The notes under the pieces: model-generated
What the model was told of the DNA's origin: nothing
The model's input: only the letters and a program-made list of their open reading frames with translations
Databases searched by the model: none
Source: Prevotella sp. UBA1104
GTDB taxonomy: Bacteria; Bacteroidota; Bacteroidia; Bacteroidales; Bacteroidaceae
Assembly: GCA_002314055.1 (NCBI GenBank)
Contig: DCBP01000002.1
Span: 20,647-30,539 of the forward strand
DNA: 9,893 nt
Reading direction: 5' to 3'
Program-made: the position numbers and the translations under genes
Part shown: positions 1 through 6,288 of the stretch, piece after piece
Layout: every line of letters begins with the position of its first letter
Position numbering within the stretch: position 1 is the first letter of the stretch

Positions 1-180
1 AGAAAAGTATCATTCTTGTATCTTGTTGAAAATCAAGCAGCTAAGCGGTAATTTTCTCGGATTGATGATACTTTGATACTTTTTCGTCATTTTTTATTTA
101 CGTGATGGCGTTTGTGGAAATAAAGAGCAGTAGTATCTTCATTCGGAAAGTCTTATATCCTCCAAAATCAAAAACTCCAG

Positions 181-251
181 CTTGCCGGCAGATAATGGCA
201 AGAAAGCTTCCCTTGCTTGTAACTACAAGGCGACGGGGAAGTGTAACTTCC
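181..251. repeat. Cluster of short palindromes (possible dispersed intergenic repeat)
   Basis: Four small inverted repeats are packed into 71 bases. cttgcc (181-186) pairs with ggcaag (197-202), and its left arm contains the palindrome TGCCGGCA (183-190). gcaag (198-202) pairs with cttgc (212-216). cttgta (216-221) pairs with tacaag (224-229) across two bases. ggaagt (237-242) pairs with acttcc (246-251) across three bases. No U-tract follows, so this is not a classical terminator. Such clusters often mark dispersed intergenic repeats, but only one copy lies in this window. Its nature is an inference. Confidence 0.4.
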
Positions 252-314
252 ATAAATAATGTTAATAGCAGAATTCTACTCCTTTTATAATGGGAAAAAT
301 CCAAATGAAAGTAT

Positions 315-322
315 TACTTTTG
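315..322 (+). promoter_or_regulatory. Probable Bacteroidota -7 promoter element for purB
   Basis: TACTTTTG at 315-322 matches the Bacteroidota sigma-ABfr -7 consensus TAnnTTTG exactly. It lies 28 bases before the purB ATG, which would give a leader of roughly 25 nt. I see no good TTTG -33 element at the expected spacing, so the call rests on the -7 match and its position. Confidence 0.5.
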
Positions 323-350
323 CAAGCATAATACGTATTAGAAAAAAATT

Positions 351-1697
351 ATGAGTCTTGATGTTTTGACAGCCGTATCTCCAATCGACGGCCGCTACAG
401 AAGTAAAACCGAGAAACTGGCACACTATTTCTCGGAGTATGCGCTTATCAAATACCGCATACGAGTTGAAATTGAGTATTTTATCACGTTGTGTGAACTG
501 CCTTTGCCGCAGCTCGCCGATTTCGACCACAGCAAGTACGAACCTCTTCGCGATATATATCGCAACTTCACGGAAGAGGGAGCTGCAAGAGTGAAAGAAA
601 TCGAGAAGACGACAAACCATGATGTTAAGGCTGTGGAGTATTACATCAAAGAGCAGCTTGACAAAATCGGCGACTTCGAGAAGTATAAGGAATTTATCCA
701 CTTCGGACTTACATCACAGGATATCAATAACACCTCGGTGCCTCTCTCTATCAAAGACGCACTCAACGAGGTTTATATTCCTCAGATAGAGGAACTGATA
801 GCACAGCTGCAGACTTATGCCGATGAATGGAAAGATGTCCCGATGCTCGCCAAGACACATGGTCAGCCGGCGTCGCCAACACGCTTGGGCAAGGAGATAA
901 TGGTATTCGTCTATCGCCTGACAAAACAGCTCGAAATGCTGAAAGCCTGTCCGATGACAGCAAAATTCGGTGGGGCGACAGGTAATTTCAACGCACACCA
1001 CGTGGCTTATCCGGAATACGACTGGAGAGAGTTCGGAAACAAATTCGTTAGTGAGAAACTCGGACTTGAGCGCGAACAGTATACCACACAGATAAGCAAC
1101 TACGATTGCCTCGGAGCCGTGTTCGATGCATTGCGCCGTATCAACACAATCGTAATCGATCTCGACCGCGATTTCTGGATGTATATCTCTATGGAATACT
1201 TCAAGCAGAAAATCAAGGCAGGCGAAGTAGGGTCAAGTGCCATGCCGCACAAGGTTAACCCTATAGACTTTGAAAACAGTGAGGGCAACATGGGAATGGC
1301 AAATGCCATACTGCAGTTCCTTGCACAGAAACTGCCGGTTAGCCGTTTGCAGCGCGACCTTACAGACTCAACGGTGTTGCGTAACGTAGGCGTTCCTATG
1401 GGACACGGCATGATAGCAATACAGAGCACACTGAAGGGACTGCGCAAGCTTATCCTCAACGAGGACAAGATAAATGCCGACCTTGACAATACATGGGCTG
1501 TCGTGGCAGAGGCTATTCAGACCATCTTGCGCCGCGAGGCTTATCCGCATCCTTACGAGGCACTGAAGGCTCTCACTCGTACAAACAAGAAAATGACGGA
1601 AGAAACAATTCATGAGTTCATAAAGGAACTCAACGTAAGCGATGCTGTCAAGGCTGAACTTATGGCAATTACCCCTCATTCTTATACTGGAATCTAA
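351..1697 (+). CDS. purB: Adenylosuccinate lyase
   Basis: A cytosolic enzyme that acts twice in purine synthesis. It splits SAICAR to AICAR plus fumarate, and adenylosuccinate to AMP plus fumarate. The 448-residue protein has the length and motifs of the E. coli-type PurB (about 456 aa) in the fumarase/aspartase superfamily. Visible motifs are the N-terminal SPIDGRY (10-16), TTNHDVKAVEY around His90, THGQPASPT with His170 (equivalent to the general acid His171 of E. coli), and the superfamily signature GSSAMPHKVNP at 294-304 with the catalytic serine in its flexible loop. All key residues are present and the frame is intact. The ATG at 351 follows an A-rich leader without a Shine-Dalgarno sequence, as is usual in Bacteroidota, and the -7 element at 315-322 fits it. 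rluB follows 108 bases downstream, so co-transcription is possible. The short hairpin agcc-gtga-ggct (1765-1776) in that gap is too weak to call a terminator. Confidence 0.98.
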   Translation: MSLDVLTAVSPIDGRYRSKTEKLAHYFSEYALIKYRIRVEIEYFITLCELPLPQLADFDHSKYEPLRDIYRNFTEEGAARVKEIEKTTNHDVKAVEYYIKEQLDKIGDFEKYKEFIHFGLTSQDINNTSVPLSIKDALNEVYIPQIEELIAQLQTYADEWKDVPMLAKTHGQPASPTRLGKEIMVFVYRLTKQLEMLKACPMTAKFGGATGNFNAHHVAYPEYDWREFGNKFVSEKLGLEREQYTTQISNYDCLGAVFDALRRINTIVIDLDRDFWMYISMEYFKQKIKAGEVGSSAMPHKVNPIDFENSEGNMGMANAILQFLAQKLPVSRLQRDLTDSTVLRNVGVPMGHGMIAIQSTLKGLRKLILNEDKINADLDNTWAVVAEAIQTILRREAYPHPYEALKALTRTNKKMTEETIHEFIKELNVSDAVKAELMAITPHSYTGI

Positions 1698-1805
1698 AAA
1701 GGAGCGTCCCGCAAAAAAAACATTTGGATGACTCCTGTCGAGAATAGAACTATACATTCATTACAGCCGTGAGGCTACTTTTAACAAACAACTATTTTTT
1801 TAATT

Positions 1806-3281
1806 ATGGCAGAAGATTTTGAAAACAAGCCTGCGGAAAATACATCCGCACAGGGAAACGAGGGTGGCCGTGAGGGCTATCGCTCGAACGATTATCAGGG
1901 TGGTGGATACCACAGTAACGGACGTCCTATGCGTCCACGTATAAATGCACAGCGAGCATACAGCACAAATCGCAGCAATAACTATGATAACGACGGCGGC
2001 GGTTTCCGTCCGGAGGGATTCGGAGCAGGACTGCAGTCGGACGGTGCACAACGCCGTCAGAGCAGTTATCGACCACGCTATAATCAGGGTGGCGACAATG
2101 GCGGCTATCAGCAGCGCTCAAGTCAGGGAGGCTACGGCAATAACCGCGGTGGCTACGGACAGCAGCGCCAAGGCGGCTATCGTCCTCGCTATAATCAGGA
2201 TGGTGACAATGGCGGTTATCAGCAACGCTCAAATCAGGGTGGCTACGGCAACAATCGTGGCGGCTACGGCCAGCAGCGTCAGGGTGGCTACGGCAATAAC
2301 CGCGGCGGCTACGGACAGCAGCGCTCAAATCAGGGTGGCTACGGCAACAACCGTGGCGGCTACGGACAGCAGCGTCAGGGCGGATACGGCGGTGGTTACG
2401 GCAACAACCGCGGTGGCTACGGACAGCAGCGTCAGGGCGGCTATGGTGGCGGCTACGGCAACAACCGCGGCGGCTATCGTCAGCATACTGCCGACTACGA
2501 TCCTAATGCTAAGTATAGCTTGAAGAAGCGTATAGAATATAAAGAGGTGAACGTCGATCCGGATGCACCGGTACGTCTTAACAAATTCCTCGCTAATGCT
2601 GGAGTTTGCAGCCGACGCGAAGCTGACCAGTATATACAGGCTGGAGTAGTAAGCGTAAACGGAGAAGTCGTTACAGAGCTCGGAACAAAGGTTAAGCGCA
2701 CTGACGAAATCAAGTTCCACGATCAGCCGGTAAACCTCGAGAAGAAGGTATATGTATTGCTTAACAAGCCGAAAGACTATGTTACGACAAGCGACGACCC
2801 ACAGCAGCGCAAGACTGTTATGGATCTTGTCAAGAACGTTTGTCCGGAGCGTATCTATCCGGTAGGACGCCTCGACCGCAACACTACTGGCGTACTGTTG
2901 CTTACCAACGACGGCGACCTTGCCAGCAAACTGACTCATCCTAAGTTCCTCAAGAAGAAGGTTTACCACGTATATCTCGACAAGAACGTTACTGCACACG
3001 ATATGCAGCAGATTGCCGAGGGCATAACTCTCGAGGATGGAGAGGTTCACGCTGATGCTATCGAGTATGCTCACCCTACAGACAAGAGTCAGGTGGGTAT
3101 AGAGATTCATAGCGGACGTAACCGTATCGTGCGCCGTATCTTCGAGAGCCTCGGATACCGCGTGATAAAGCTCGACCGCGTACAGTTCGCCGGACTCACA
3201 AAGAAGAACCTGCGCCGCGGCGACTGGCGATTCCTTACAGAGAAGGAAGTCGACATGCTGCGAATGGGAGCTTTTGAATAA
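1806..3281 (+). CDS. rluB: RsuA/RluB-family rRNA pseudouridine synthase with long disordered Gly/Arg-rich N-terminus
   Basis: Isomerises a uridine to pseudouridine in ribosomal RNA. RluB itself acts on 23S rRNA, but the exact target here is inferred. An S4 RNA-binding domain lies at about 256-315 (starting VRLNKFLANAGVCSRREAD). The catalytic domain at about 320-485 carries GRLDRNTTGVLLLTNDG with the catalytic Asp357, and the late family motif GRNRIVRRIFESLGYRV. Residues 1 to about 245 form no recognisable fold. They are dominated by G, Y, R, Q and N, with six copies of GGYGNNRGGY between about 108 and 222. The protein has 491 residues, roughly twice the length of a compact RsuA-type enzyme, and the extension accounts for the difference. 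The ATG at 1806 follows a T-rich leader, and the frame is continuous through the repeats. purB lies upstream and asnS 110 bases downstream on the same strand. RsuA, RluE or RluF specificity cannot be excluded from sequence alone. Confidence 0.92.
   Translation: MAEDFENKPAENTSAQGNEGGREGYRSNDYQGGGYHSNGRPMRPRINAQRAYSTNRSNNYDNDGGGFRPEGFGAGLQSDGAQRRQSSYRPRYNQGGDNGGYQQRSSQGGYGNNRGGYGQQRQGGYRPRYNQDGDNGGYQQRSNQGGYGNNRGGYGQQRQGGYGNNRGGYGQQRSNQGGYGNNRGGYGQQRQGGYGGGYGNNRGGYGQQRQGGYGGGYGNNRGGYRQHTADYDPNAKYSLKKRIEYKEVNVDPDAPVRLNKFLANAGVCSRREADQYIQAGVVSVNGEVVTELGTKVKRTDEIKFHDQPVNLEKKVYVLLNKPKDYVTTSDDPQQRKTVMDLVKNVCPERIYPVGRLDRNTTGVLLLTNDGDLASKLTHPKFLKKKVYHVYLDKNVTAHDMQQIAEGITLEDGEVHADAIEYAHPTDKSQVGIEIHSGRNRIVRRIFESLGYRVIKLDRVQFAGLTKKNLRRGDWRFLTEKEVDMLRMGAFE
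2070..2480 (+). repeat. In-frame tandem repeats inside rluB (111-bp and 57-bp units)
   Basis: Two 111-bp (37-codon) copies lie at 2070-2180 and 2181-2291, each encoding a block that begins RPRYNQ and ends RQGGY. They differ at only two residues (G/D and S/N). After a 51-bp partial unit (2292-2342) come two 57-bp (19-codon) units at 2343-2399 and 2400-2456, then a truncated third from 2457. All periods are multiples of three, so gain or loss of a unit keeps the frame. Synonymous differences between copies (ggc/ggt, cgc/cgt, tat/tac) show that they are not all recent. Confidence 0.9.
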
Positions 3282-3298
3282 AAGTGATATAGAATATA

Positions 3299-3361
3299 TG
3301 TTCTGGGAGGACCAAGAGTTCTAAGTTGTCTTAGTTCTCCCAGTTCTCCCAGAACTCTTTT
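3299..3361 (+). terminator. Hairpin built from 9-bp repeat units between rluB and asnS (terminator-like)
   Basis: gttctgggag (3300-3309) pairs perfectly with ctcccagaac (3346-3355), and the stem may extend a few pairs inward through a G-U. Inside it, ctaag (3321-3325) and cttag (3330-3334) form a second stem around ttgt. Four T follow at 3358-3361. This resembles an intrinsic terminator with a short U-tract. The whole stretch also divides into 9-base units, two of them identical (ttctcccag at 3335-3343 and 3344-3352). It belongs to the same repeat family as 7144-7242 and 7916-7978. Whether it stops transcription between rluB and asnS or only attenuates it is unknown. Confidence 0.55.
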
Positions 3362-3391
3362 AACAAGGAATAATTATTATAACAACACAAT

Positions 3392-4810
3392 ATGAAAAGA
3401 ACAAAAGTTGTCGACGCGCTGAAAAGTACCGACTTCGGCGCAACGGTTAATGTGAAAGGATGGGTAAGAACTCATCGTAGCAGTAAGGCGGTAGACTTTA
3501 TCGCCCTTAACGACGGTTCTACAATAAAGAATATTCAGATTGTCGTTGACCCGACAAAGTTTGACGCCGAGATGCTCAAGCAGATTACTACAGGAGCATG
3601 TATCAGTGCTACAGGTGAACTCGTAGAGAGTCAGGGCGCCGGACAGACTGTAGAGATTCAGTGTCAGAATATCGAAGTATACGGACTTTGCGGAAGCGAT
3701 TATCCGATGCAGAAAAAGGGACAGAGCTTTGAATATATGCGCCAGTATGCTCATCTGCGTCTGCGCACCAACACTTTCGGTGCCGTGATGCGCATCCGCC
3801 ACAATATGGCAATGGCAATACACACATATTTCCATGAGCACGGCTTCTTCTATTTCAACACTCCACTGATTACGGCAAGCGACTGCGAGGGTGCCGGACA
3901 GATGTTCCAAGTAACGACAAAGAACCTCTATGACTTGAAGAAGGACGAGAACGGCAAGATTAAATACGACGATGATTTCTTCGGCAAGCAGACTTCACTT
4001 ACTGTGAGCGGTCAGCTTGAGGGTGAGCTCGGAGCTACGGCGCTGGGAGCCATCTACACATTCGGTCCTACTTTCCGTGCCGAGAACTCAAACACTCCAC
4101 GCCACCTTGCAGAATTCTGGATGGTTGAGCCAGAGGTCGCTTTCATCGATATGGCGGAGCTTATGGATCTTGAGGAAGACTTCATCAAGTATTGTATCCG
4201 CTGGGCTCTCGACAACTGTAAGGACGACCTGGAGTTCCTCAACAAGATGATCGACAAGGGTCTTATCCAGCGCCTTGAGAGTGTTCTTAACTCTGATTTC
4301 GTTCGTCTGCCTTACACCGAAGGTATCAAGATCCTTCAGGAGGCAATCGCCAAGGGCAAGAAGTTTGAGTTCCCGTGCGAGTGGGGCGACGACCTTGCTT
4401 CTGAGCATGAGCGCTTCCTCGTTGAGGAACACTTCAAGAAGCCTGTCATCATGACAAACTATCCGAAGGCTATCAAGGCTTTCTATATGAAGATAGACGA
4501 GGAGGAAAGCGGTTTCGGCGGCAAGAGCGGACAGACTGTTCAGGGCACTGATGTCCTCTTCCCGCAGATTGGCGAGATTATCGGCGGTAGCGTTCGTGAG
4601 GAGAGCTACGACAAGCTGATGGCAGAAATCGACGAGCGCCAGATTCCTATGAAGGATATGTGGTGGTATCTCGATACACGTAAGTACGGTTCTTGTCCTC
4701 ATGCTGGTTTCGGACTCGGTTTCGAGCGCCTTATTCTCTTCGTAACAGGTATGCAGAATATCCGCGACGTCATTCCGTTCCCGAGAACTCCGAAGTCGGC
4801 TGAGTTCTAA
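3392..4810 (+). CDS. asnS: Asparaginyl-tRNA synthetase
   Basis: A cytosolic class IIb aminoacyl-tRNA synthetase that charges tRNA-Asn with asparagine using ATP. The 472 residues match the usual length (E. coli 466). An N-terminal OB-fold anticodon-binding domain spans about 15-105, containing VNVKGWVRTHRSSK. The catalytic domain follows. The motif 1 region is around GFFYFNTPLITASDCEGAGQ. Motif 2 is FGPTFRAENSNTPRHLAEFW from residue 224, with the ATP-binding Arg229. Motif 3 is GFGLGFERL from 439, with Arg446. The ENSNTPRHLAEFW segment and the DFFGKQTSLTVSGQL segment point to AsnRS rather than AspRS. Its presence implies direct charging of tRNA-Asn. The ATG at 3392 follows an AT-rich leader with no Shine-Dalgarno sequence. 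A strong terminator lies 50 bases after the stop. Confidence 0.98.
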   Translation: MKRTKVVDALKSTDFGATVNVKGWVRTHRSSKAVDFIALNDGSTIKNIQIVVDPTKFDAEMLKQITTGACISATGELVESQGAGQTVEIQCQNIEVYGLCGSDYPMQKKGQSFEYMRQYAHLRLRTNTFGAVMRIRHNMAMAIHTYFHEHGFFYFNTPLITASDCEGAGQMFQVTTKNLYDLKKDENGKIKYDDDFFGKQTSLTVSGQLEGELGATALGAIYTFGPTFRAENSNTPRHLAEFWMVEPEVAFIDMAELMDLEEDFIKYCIRWALDNCKDDLEFLNKMIDKGLIQRLESVLNSDFVRLPYTEGIKILQEAIAKGKKFEFPCEWGDDLASEHERFLVEEHFKKPVIMTNYPKAIKAFYMKIDEEESGFGGKSGQTVQGTDVLFPQIGEIIGGSVREESYDKLMAEIDERQIPMKDMWWYLDTRKYGSCPHAGFGLGFERLILFVTGMQNIRDVIPFPRTPKSAEF

Positions 4811-4862
4811 ATTGAATGTTGCTTATATTATAAGGTATAAGAGATAAAAATAATATATAATA

Positions 4863-4906
4863 AGAGAGGCAAAAAACAACAAAAGTTTTTTGCCTCTCTA
4901 TTTTTT
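4863..4906 (+). terminator. Strong intrinsic terminator of asnS
   Basis: A perfect 15-bp stem joins 4863-4877 (agagaggcaaaaaac) and 4885-4899 (gttttttgcctctct) around a 7-base loop. An A and six T (4901-4906) follow. The T-run lies only on the asnS side. On the other strand the stem is followed by mixed AT sequence, so the terminator appears to work mainly for plus-strand transcripts. Confidence 0.93.
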
Positions 4907-5051
4907 CATACTGAAGTTATTGTTTCTAAATATTGGAGAGAAGGTGTGTTGCTTTCTCGCAATACTCTTATATAGTACAGCTAAAGTTCAAGCAAGTCGA
5001 ACAACGTCTTATTGCAGACTTTTCGCTTGCGTTTGTGGAAAGGCTTTTGAC
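4907..5051. other. Gap between convergent asnS and integrase; repeat-like sequence
   Basis: I see no gene here. The sequence between the asnS terminator and the integrase stop resembles a degenerate intergenic repeat. It includes related blocks such as gacttttcgc (5017-5026) and ggcttttgac (5042-5051). A small plus-strand frame crosses it (4890-5144), but it starts inside the terminator, overlaps the integrase on the opposite strand, and has no family resemblance. The segment continues without a break into the aberrant tail of the integrase, so both may belong to one element. Confidence 0.4.
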
Positions 5052-6077
5052 TTACCGAAAAATTCCCCCCCCCCGTTCATTTTGGGCTTGAGCTTTGAGC
5101 ATGATAAGACCGGCATTAACAGTATTGGCAATTGCCGACCATGAGCCACGGGTCATGAACATAGAGACCGGCTTTTCAAGTCCGATAGCCTTGGATATAG
5201 TTTTCAGGCTCCTGTTCATCTTCAGCTGCATGTTGCGTAGCTGCTTGCGCTCCTCGTCCTCATTTCCTTCTTTCAGAATGATGGGGAGCATATATTTCTG
5301 TGCCGTCTTGCTGATGTATTTGTTTACAATCTCCTGCATACACGGTTCCCATTTCACCTCAGTCATCTGTCCAGTGTGGCGGCTGCGGTATCTCAGATTT
5401 CCGTCCCTAAGGTCAGTCTTCTTCAGATATCCCATATCGACAAACGACATGCCGCGAGTGTAGAAGCTGAACAAGAAAAGATCTTGGGCAAGTGCAGTAG
5501 ACTTTCTTCGTGGTTTATACTCCAGAATCTTGTATATGGTCTCTTGCGTTACAGCAGGCTTCTTAACAGGTTCCTTGCCGGAGTAAACCTCACTGAATGG
5601 ATGCAGGTCTACGGCAATGGCACCAGTCTTGATGCCACGGTTGTATACCGCCTTCAAGACGCGCATATAGAAGCCGATGCTGTTTCTCATCAGTCCCTTG
5701 TCGAGCAAGAACTTCTCATATCTTTTCATCAGCTGCGGAGTCATCTCACTTATGAGAATATCGTCTCTAAAACTTTTCAGACTCCTTGCTGCGGCGGAAT
5801 AAGTTTCAAAGGTCCTGTTGCTACCCTCAGCCTTCTTGTCCTCAGCCTGTTTGGCAATCAAGTCAATAAACGACTTGTCCGTTGCATCATTGCGTGTAGT
5901 TTTAATTTCAATCTTCCCATTTTCTGTCGAAGGTATTCCATTTTCTGCCGAAGGTGTCTCATCCCCATTGGAAGGTATCTTGAGAACATACTCGCCCTCG
6001 TTCCCTACATCAATAAGAAACTCCTTTGCAGGCGTCGTCTGACCCTCTTTTTCAATTCTAATCTTAATCTTTGTCAT
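5052..6077 (-). CDS. Truncated tyrosine recombinase (phage-type integrase), probably inactive
   Basis: Tyrosine recombinases cut and rejoin DNA through a covalent 3'-phosphotyrosine, using R, K, H/R and Y residues spread over the C-terminal domain. This 341-residue protein has an atypical N-terminus (1-65) with a small internal repeat (SAENGIP/STENGK). A SAM-like core-binding domain follows at about 70-165, including the Bacteroidota-typical segment RNSIGFYMRVLKAVYNRGIKTG. The start of the catalytic domain is present, with box I FYTRGMSFVDM and Arg208. The rest departs from the family. The beta-hairpin lysine position reads RHTGQ (His234). Box II reads TRGSW (Arg310 kept, next His replaced by Gly). 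After about residue 317 the expected box III (GH motif) and the nucleophile Tyr are missing, replaced by an unrelated tail ending ERGGGIFR. None of the three frames across the junction restores the missing end. It is most likely a remnant of an integrated element or a decayed invertase. Neighbouring genes are core functions, and no other mobile-element genes are visible. Confidence 0.85.
   Translation of the reverse strand: MTKIKIRIEKEGQTTPAKEFLIDVGNEGEYVLKIPSNGDETPSAENGIPSTENGKIEIKTTRNDATDKSFIDLIAKQAEDKKAEGSNRTFETYSAAARSLKSFRDDILISEMTPQLMKRYEKFLLDKGLMRNSIGFYMRVLKAVYNRGIKTGAIAVDLHPFSEVYSGKEPVKKPAVTQETIYKILEYKPRRKSTALAQDLFLFSFYTRGMSFVDMGYLKKTDLRDGNLRYRSRHTGQMTEVKWEPCMQEIVNKYISKTAQKYMLPIILKEGNEDEERKQLRNMQLKMNRSLKTISKAIGLEKPVSMFMTRGSWSAIANTVNAGLIMLKAQAQNERGGGIFR
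5065..5074. repeat. Homopolymer of 10 C (10 G in the integrase reading frame)
   Basis: Ten consecutive C lie on the plus strand, inside the last codons of the minus-strand integrase. With 10 G the frame stops at 5052. With 9 G it would run to a TAA at 5009-5011, adding a tail that begins EFFGKSKAFPQ. With 11 G it would run to a TAG at 4981-4983, adding a basic tail that contains HKRKRKVCNKTL. Such tracts are prone to slippage during replication and are also common sites of sequencing error. Confidence 0.75.
5917..5958 (-). repeat. 21-bp tandem duplication inside the integrase N-terminus
   Basis: Two 21-bp units (5917-5937 and 5938-5958) each begin ccattttctg and continue with a cgaaggt block. 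They differ at a few bases, and a partial third copy (ccattggaaggt) follows. In the minus-strand frame they encode the repeated SAENG/STENG segment at about residues 43-54. The period is seven codons, so the frame is preserved. Confidence 0.7.
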
Positions 6078-6127
6078 GTTTATATTCCTTAGCTGTACTT
6101 AAACTTATATTCTAAAACCCAAATGTG

Positions 6128-6158
6128 CGGTAAAGACAATTTTGCTGTTGTCTTACCG
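6128..6158. terminator. Imperfect hairpin downstream of cvfB (possible weak terminator)
   Basis: cggtaaagacaa (6128-6139) pairs with ttgtcttaccg (6148-6158), leaving one bulged A and an 8-base loop. On the minus strand it lies about 130 bases after the cvfB stop and is followed by a moderately T-rich stretch. On the plus strand the nearest T-run (6169-6174) starts ten bases after the stem. Neither orientation is a textbook terminator. Confidence 0.3.
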
Positions 6159-6195
6159 TCTTATTGCCTTTTTTCAATCCTGAATATCCTTTTCC

Positions 6196-6231
6196 TTATC
6201 CACAACCACATACTATGTTTCCTGTGGATAG
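6196..6231. promoter_or_regulatory. Inverted pair of DnaA-box-like nonamers
   Basis: TTATCCACA at 6196-6204 is identical to the consensus DnaA box. TGTGGATAG at 6223-6231 is, on the other strand, CTATCCACA, with one mismatch. They face each other across 18 bases and form an 8-bp inverted repeat (tatccaca/tgtggata). There is no dnaA or dnaN gene and no larger box cluster, so this is not a recognisable chromosomal origin. A DnaA-binding regulatory or titration site, or chance, are both possible. Confidence 0.35.
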
Positions 6232-6288
6232 GCTAAACCCAAATTTTGCCTTTTCTCAAATGTTGTGTGCCGCTTATAAATGCGGTTC

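Larger units (their letters stand above)
1..350. other. Intergenic leader region upstream of purB
   Basis: No convincing gene is visible here. Short open frames exist on both strands over about 98-304, but they overlap each other almost completely, are low in complexity, and resemble no family I know. The stretch is AT-rich, with a cluster of small palindromes (181-251) and the purB promoter (around 315-322). A 10-bp inverted repeat links 4-13 (aaagtatcat) with 65-74 (atgatacttt). A second partial copy of that motif follows at 75-85. The function of this inverted repeat is unknown. Confidence 0.6.
6078..6288. other. Spacer between cvfB and integrase
   Basis: There is no gene in these 211 bases. 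The spacer holds an imperfect hairpin at 6128-6158 and an inverted pair of DnaA-box-like nonamers at 6196-6231, in an AT-rich background. A 10-base direct repeat aaacccaaat occurs at 6115-6124 and 6235-6244. No Bacteroidota promoter with both elements correctly spaced is evident for the integrase. TAAGTTTA, read on the minus strand about 20-30 bases before its ATG, is only a near match to TAnnTTTG. Confidence 0.5.

Noticed and set aside
98..304. Two overlapping small frames on opposite strands (62 and 68 codons)
   Set aside because: They cover the palindrome cluster, have no recognisable family, and both read through repeat-like DNA. Open frames of this size are expected by chance. Conservation data would be needed to revive either.
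1723..1783. Promoter for rluB (TTTG at 1723-1726 and TACTTTTA at 1776-1783)
   Set aside because: The -7-like element is one base off consensus, and the spacing of about 49 bases to the TTTG is far too long for a Bacteroidota promoter.
2325..3110. 261-codon minus-strand frame opposite rluB
   Set aside because: It lies antisense to the S4 and catalytic domains of the pseudouridine synthase and its repeats. The Val/Ala-rich part is just the reverse reading of the GGYG repeat.
4890..5144. 84-codon plus-strand frame after asnS
   Set aside because: It starts within the asnS terminator and overlaps the integrase tail on the other strand. It has no family resemblance and no promoter.
6115..6244. 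10-base direct repeat aaacccaaat flanking about 110 bases, considered as a target-site duplication
   Set aside because: The enclosed sequence has no terminal inverted repeats and no transposase, and the motif is A-rich and could recur by chance.
6078..6288. Chromosomal or plasmid origin of replication
   Set aside because: Only two DnaA-like boxes are present, with no dnaA/dnaN/rep gene, no iterons and no clear unwinding element. Kept only as a possible DnaA site.
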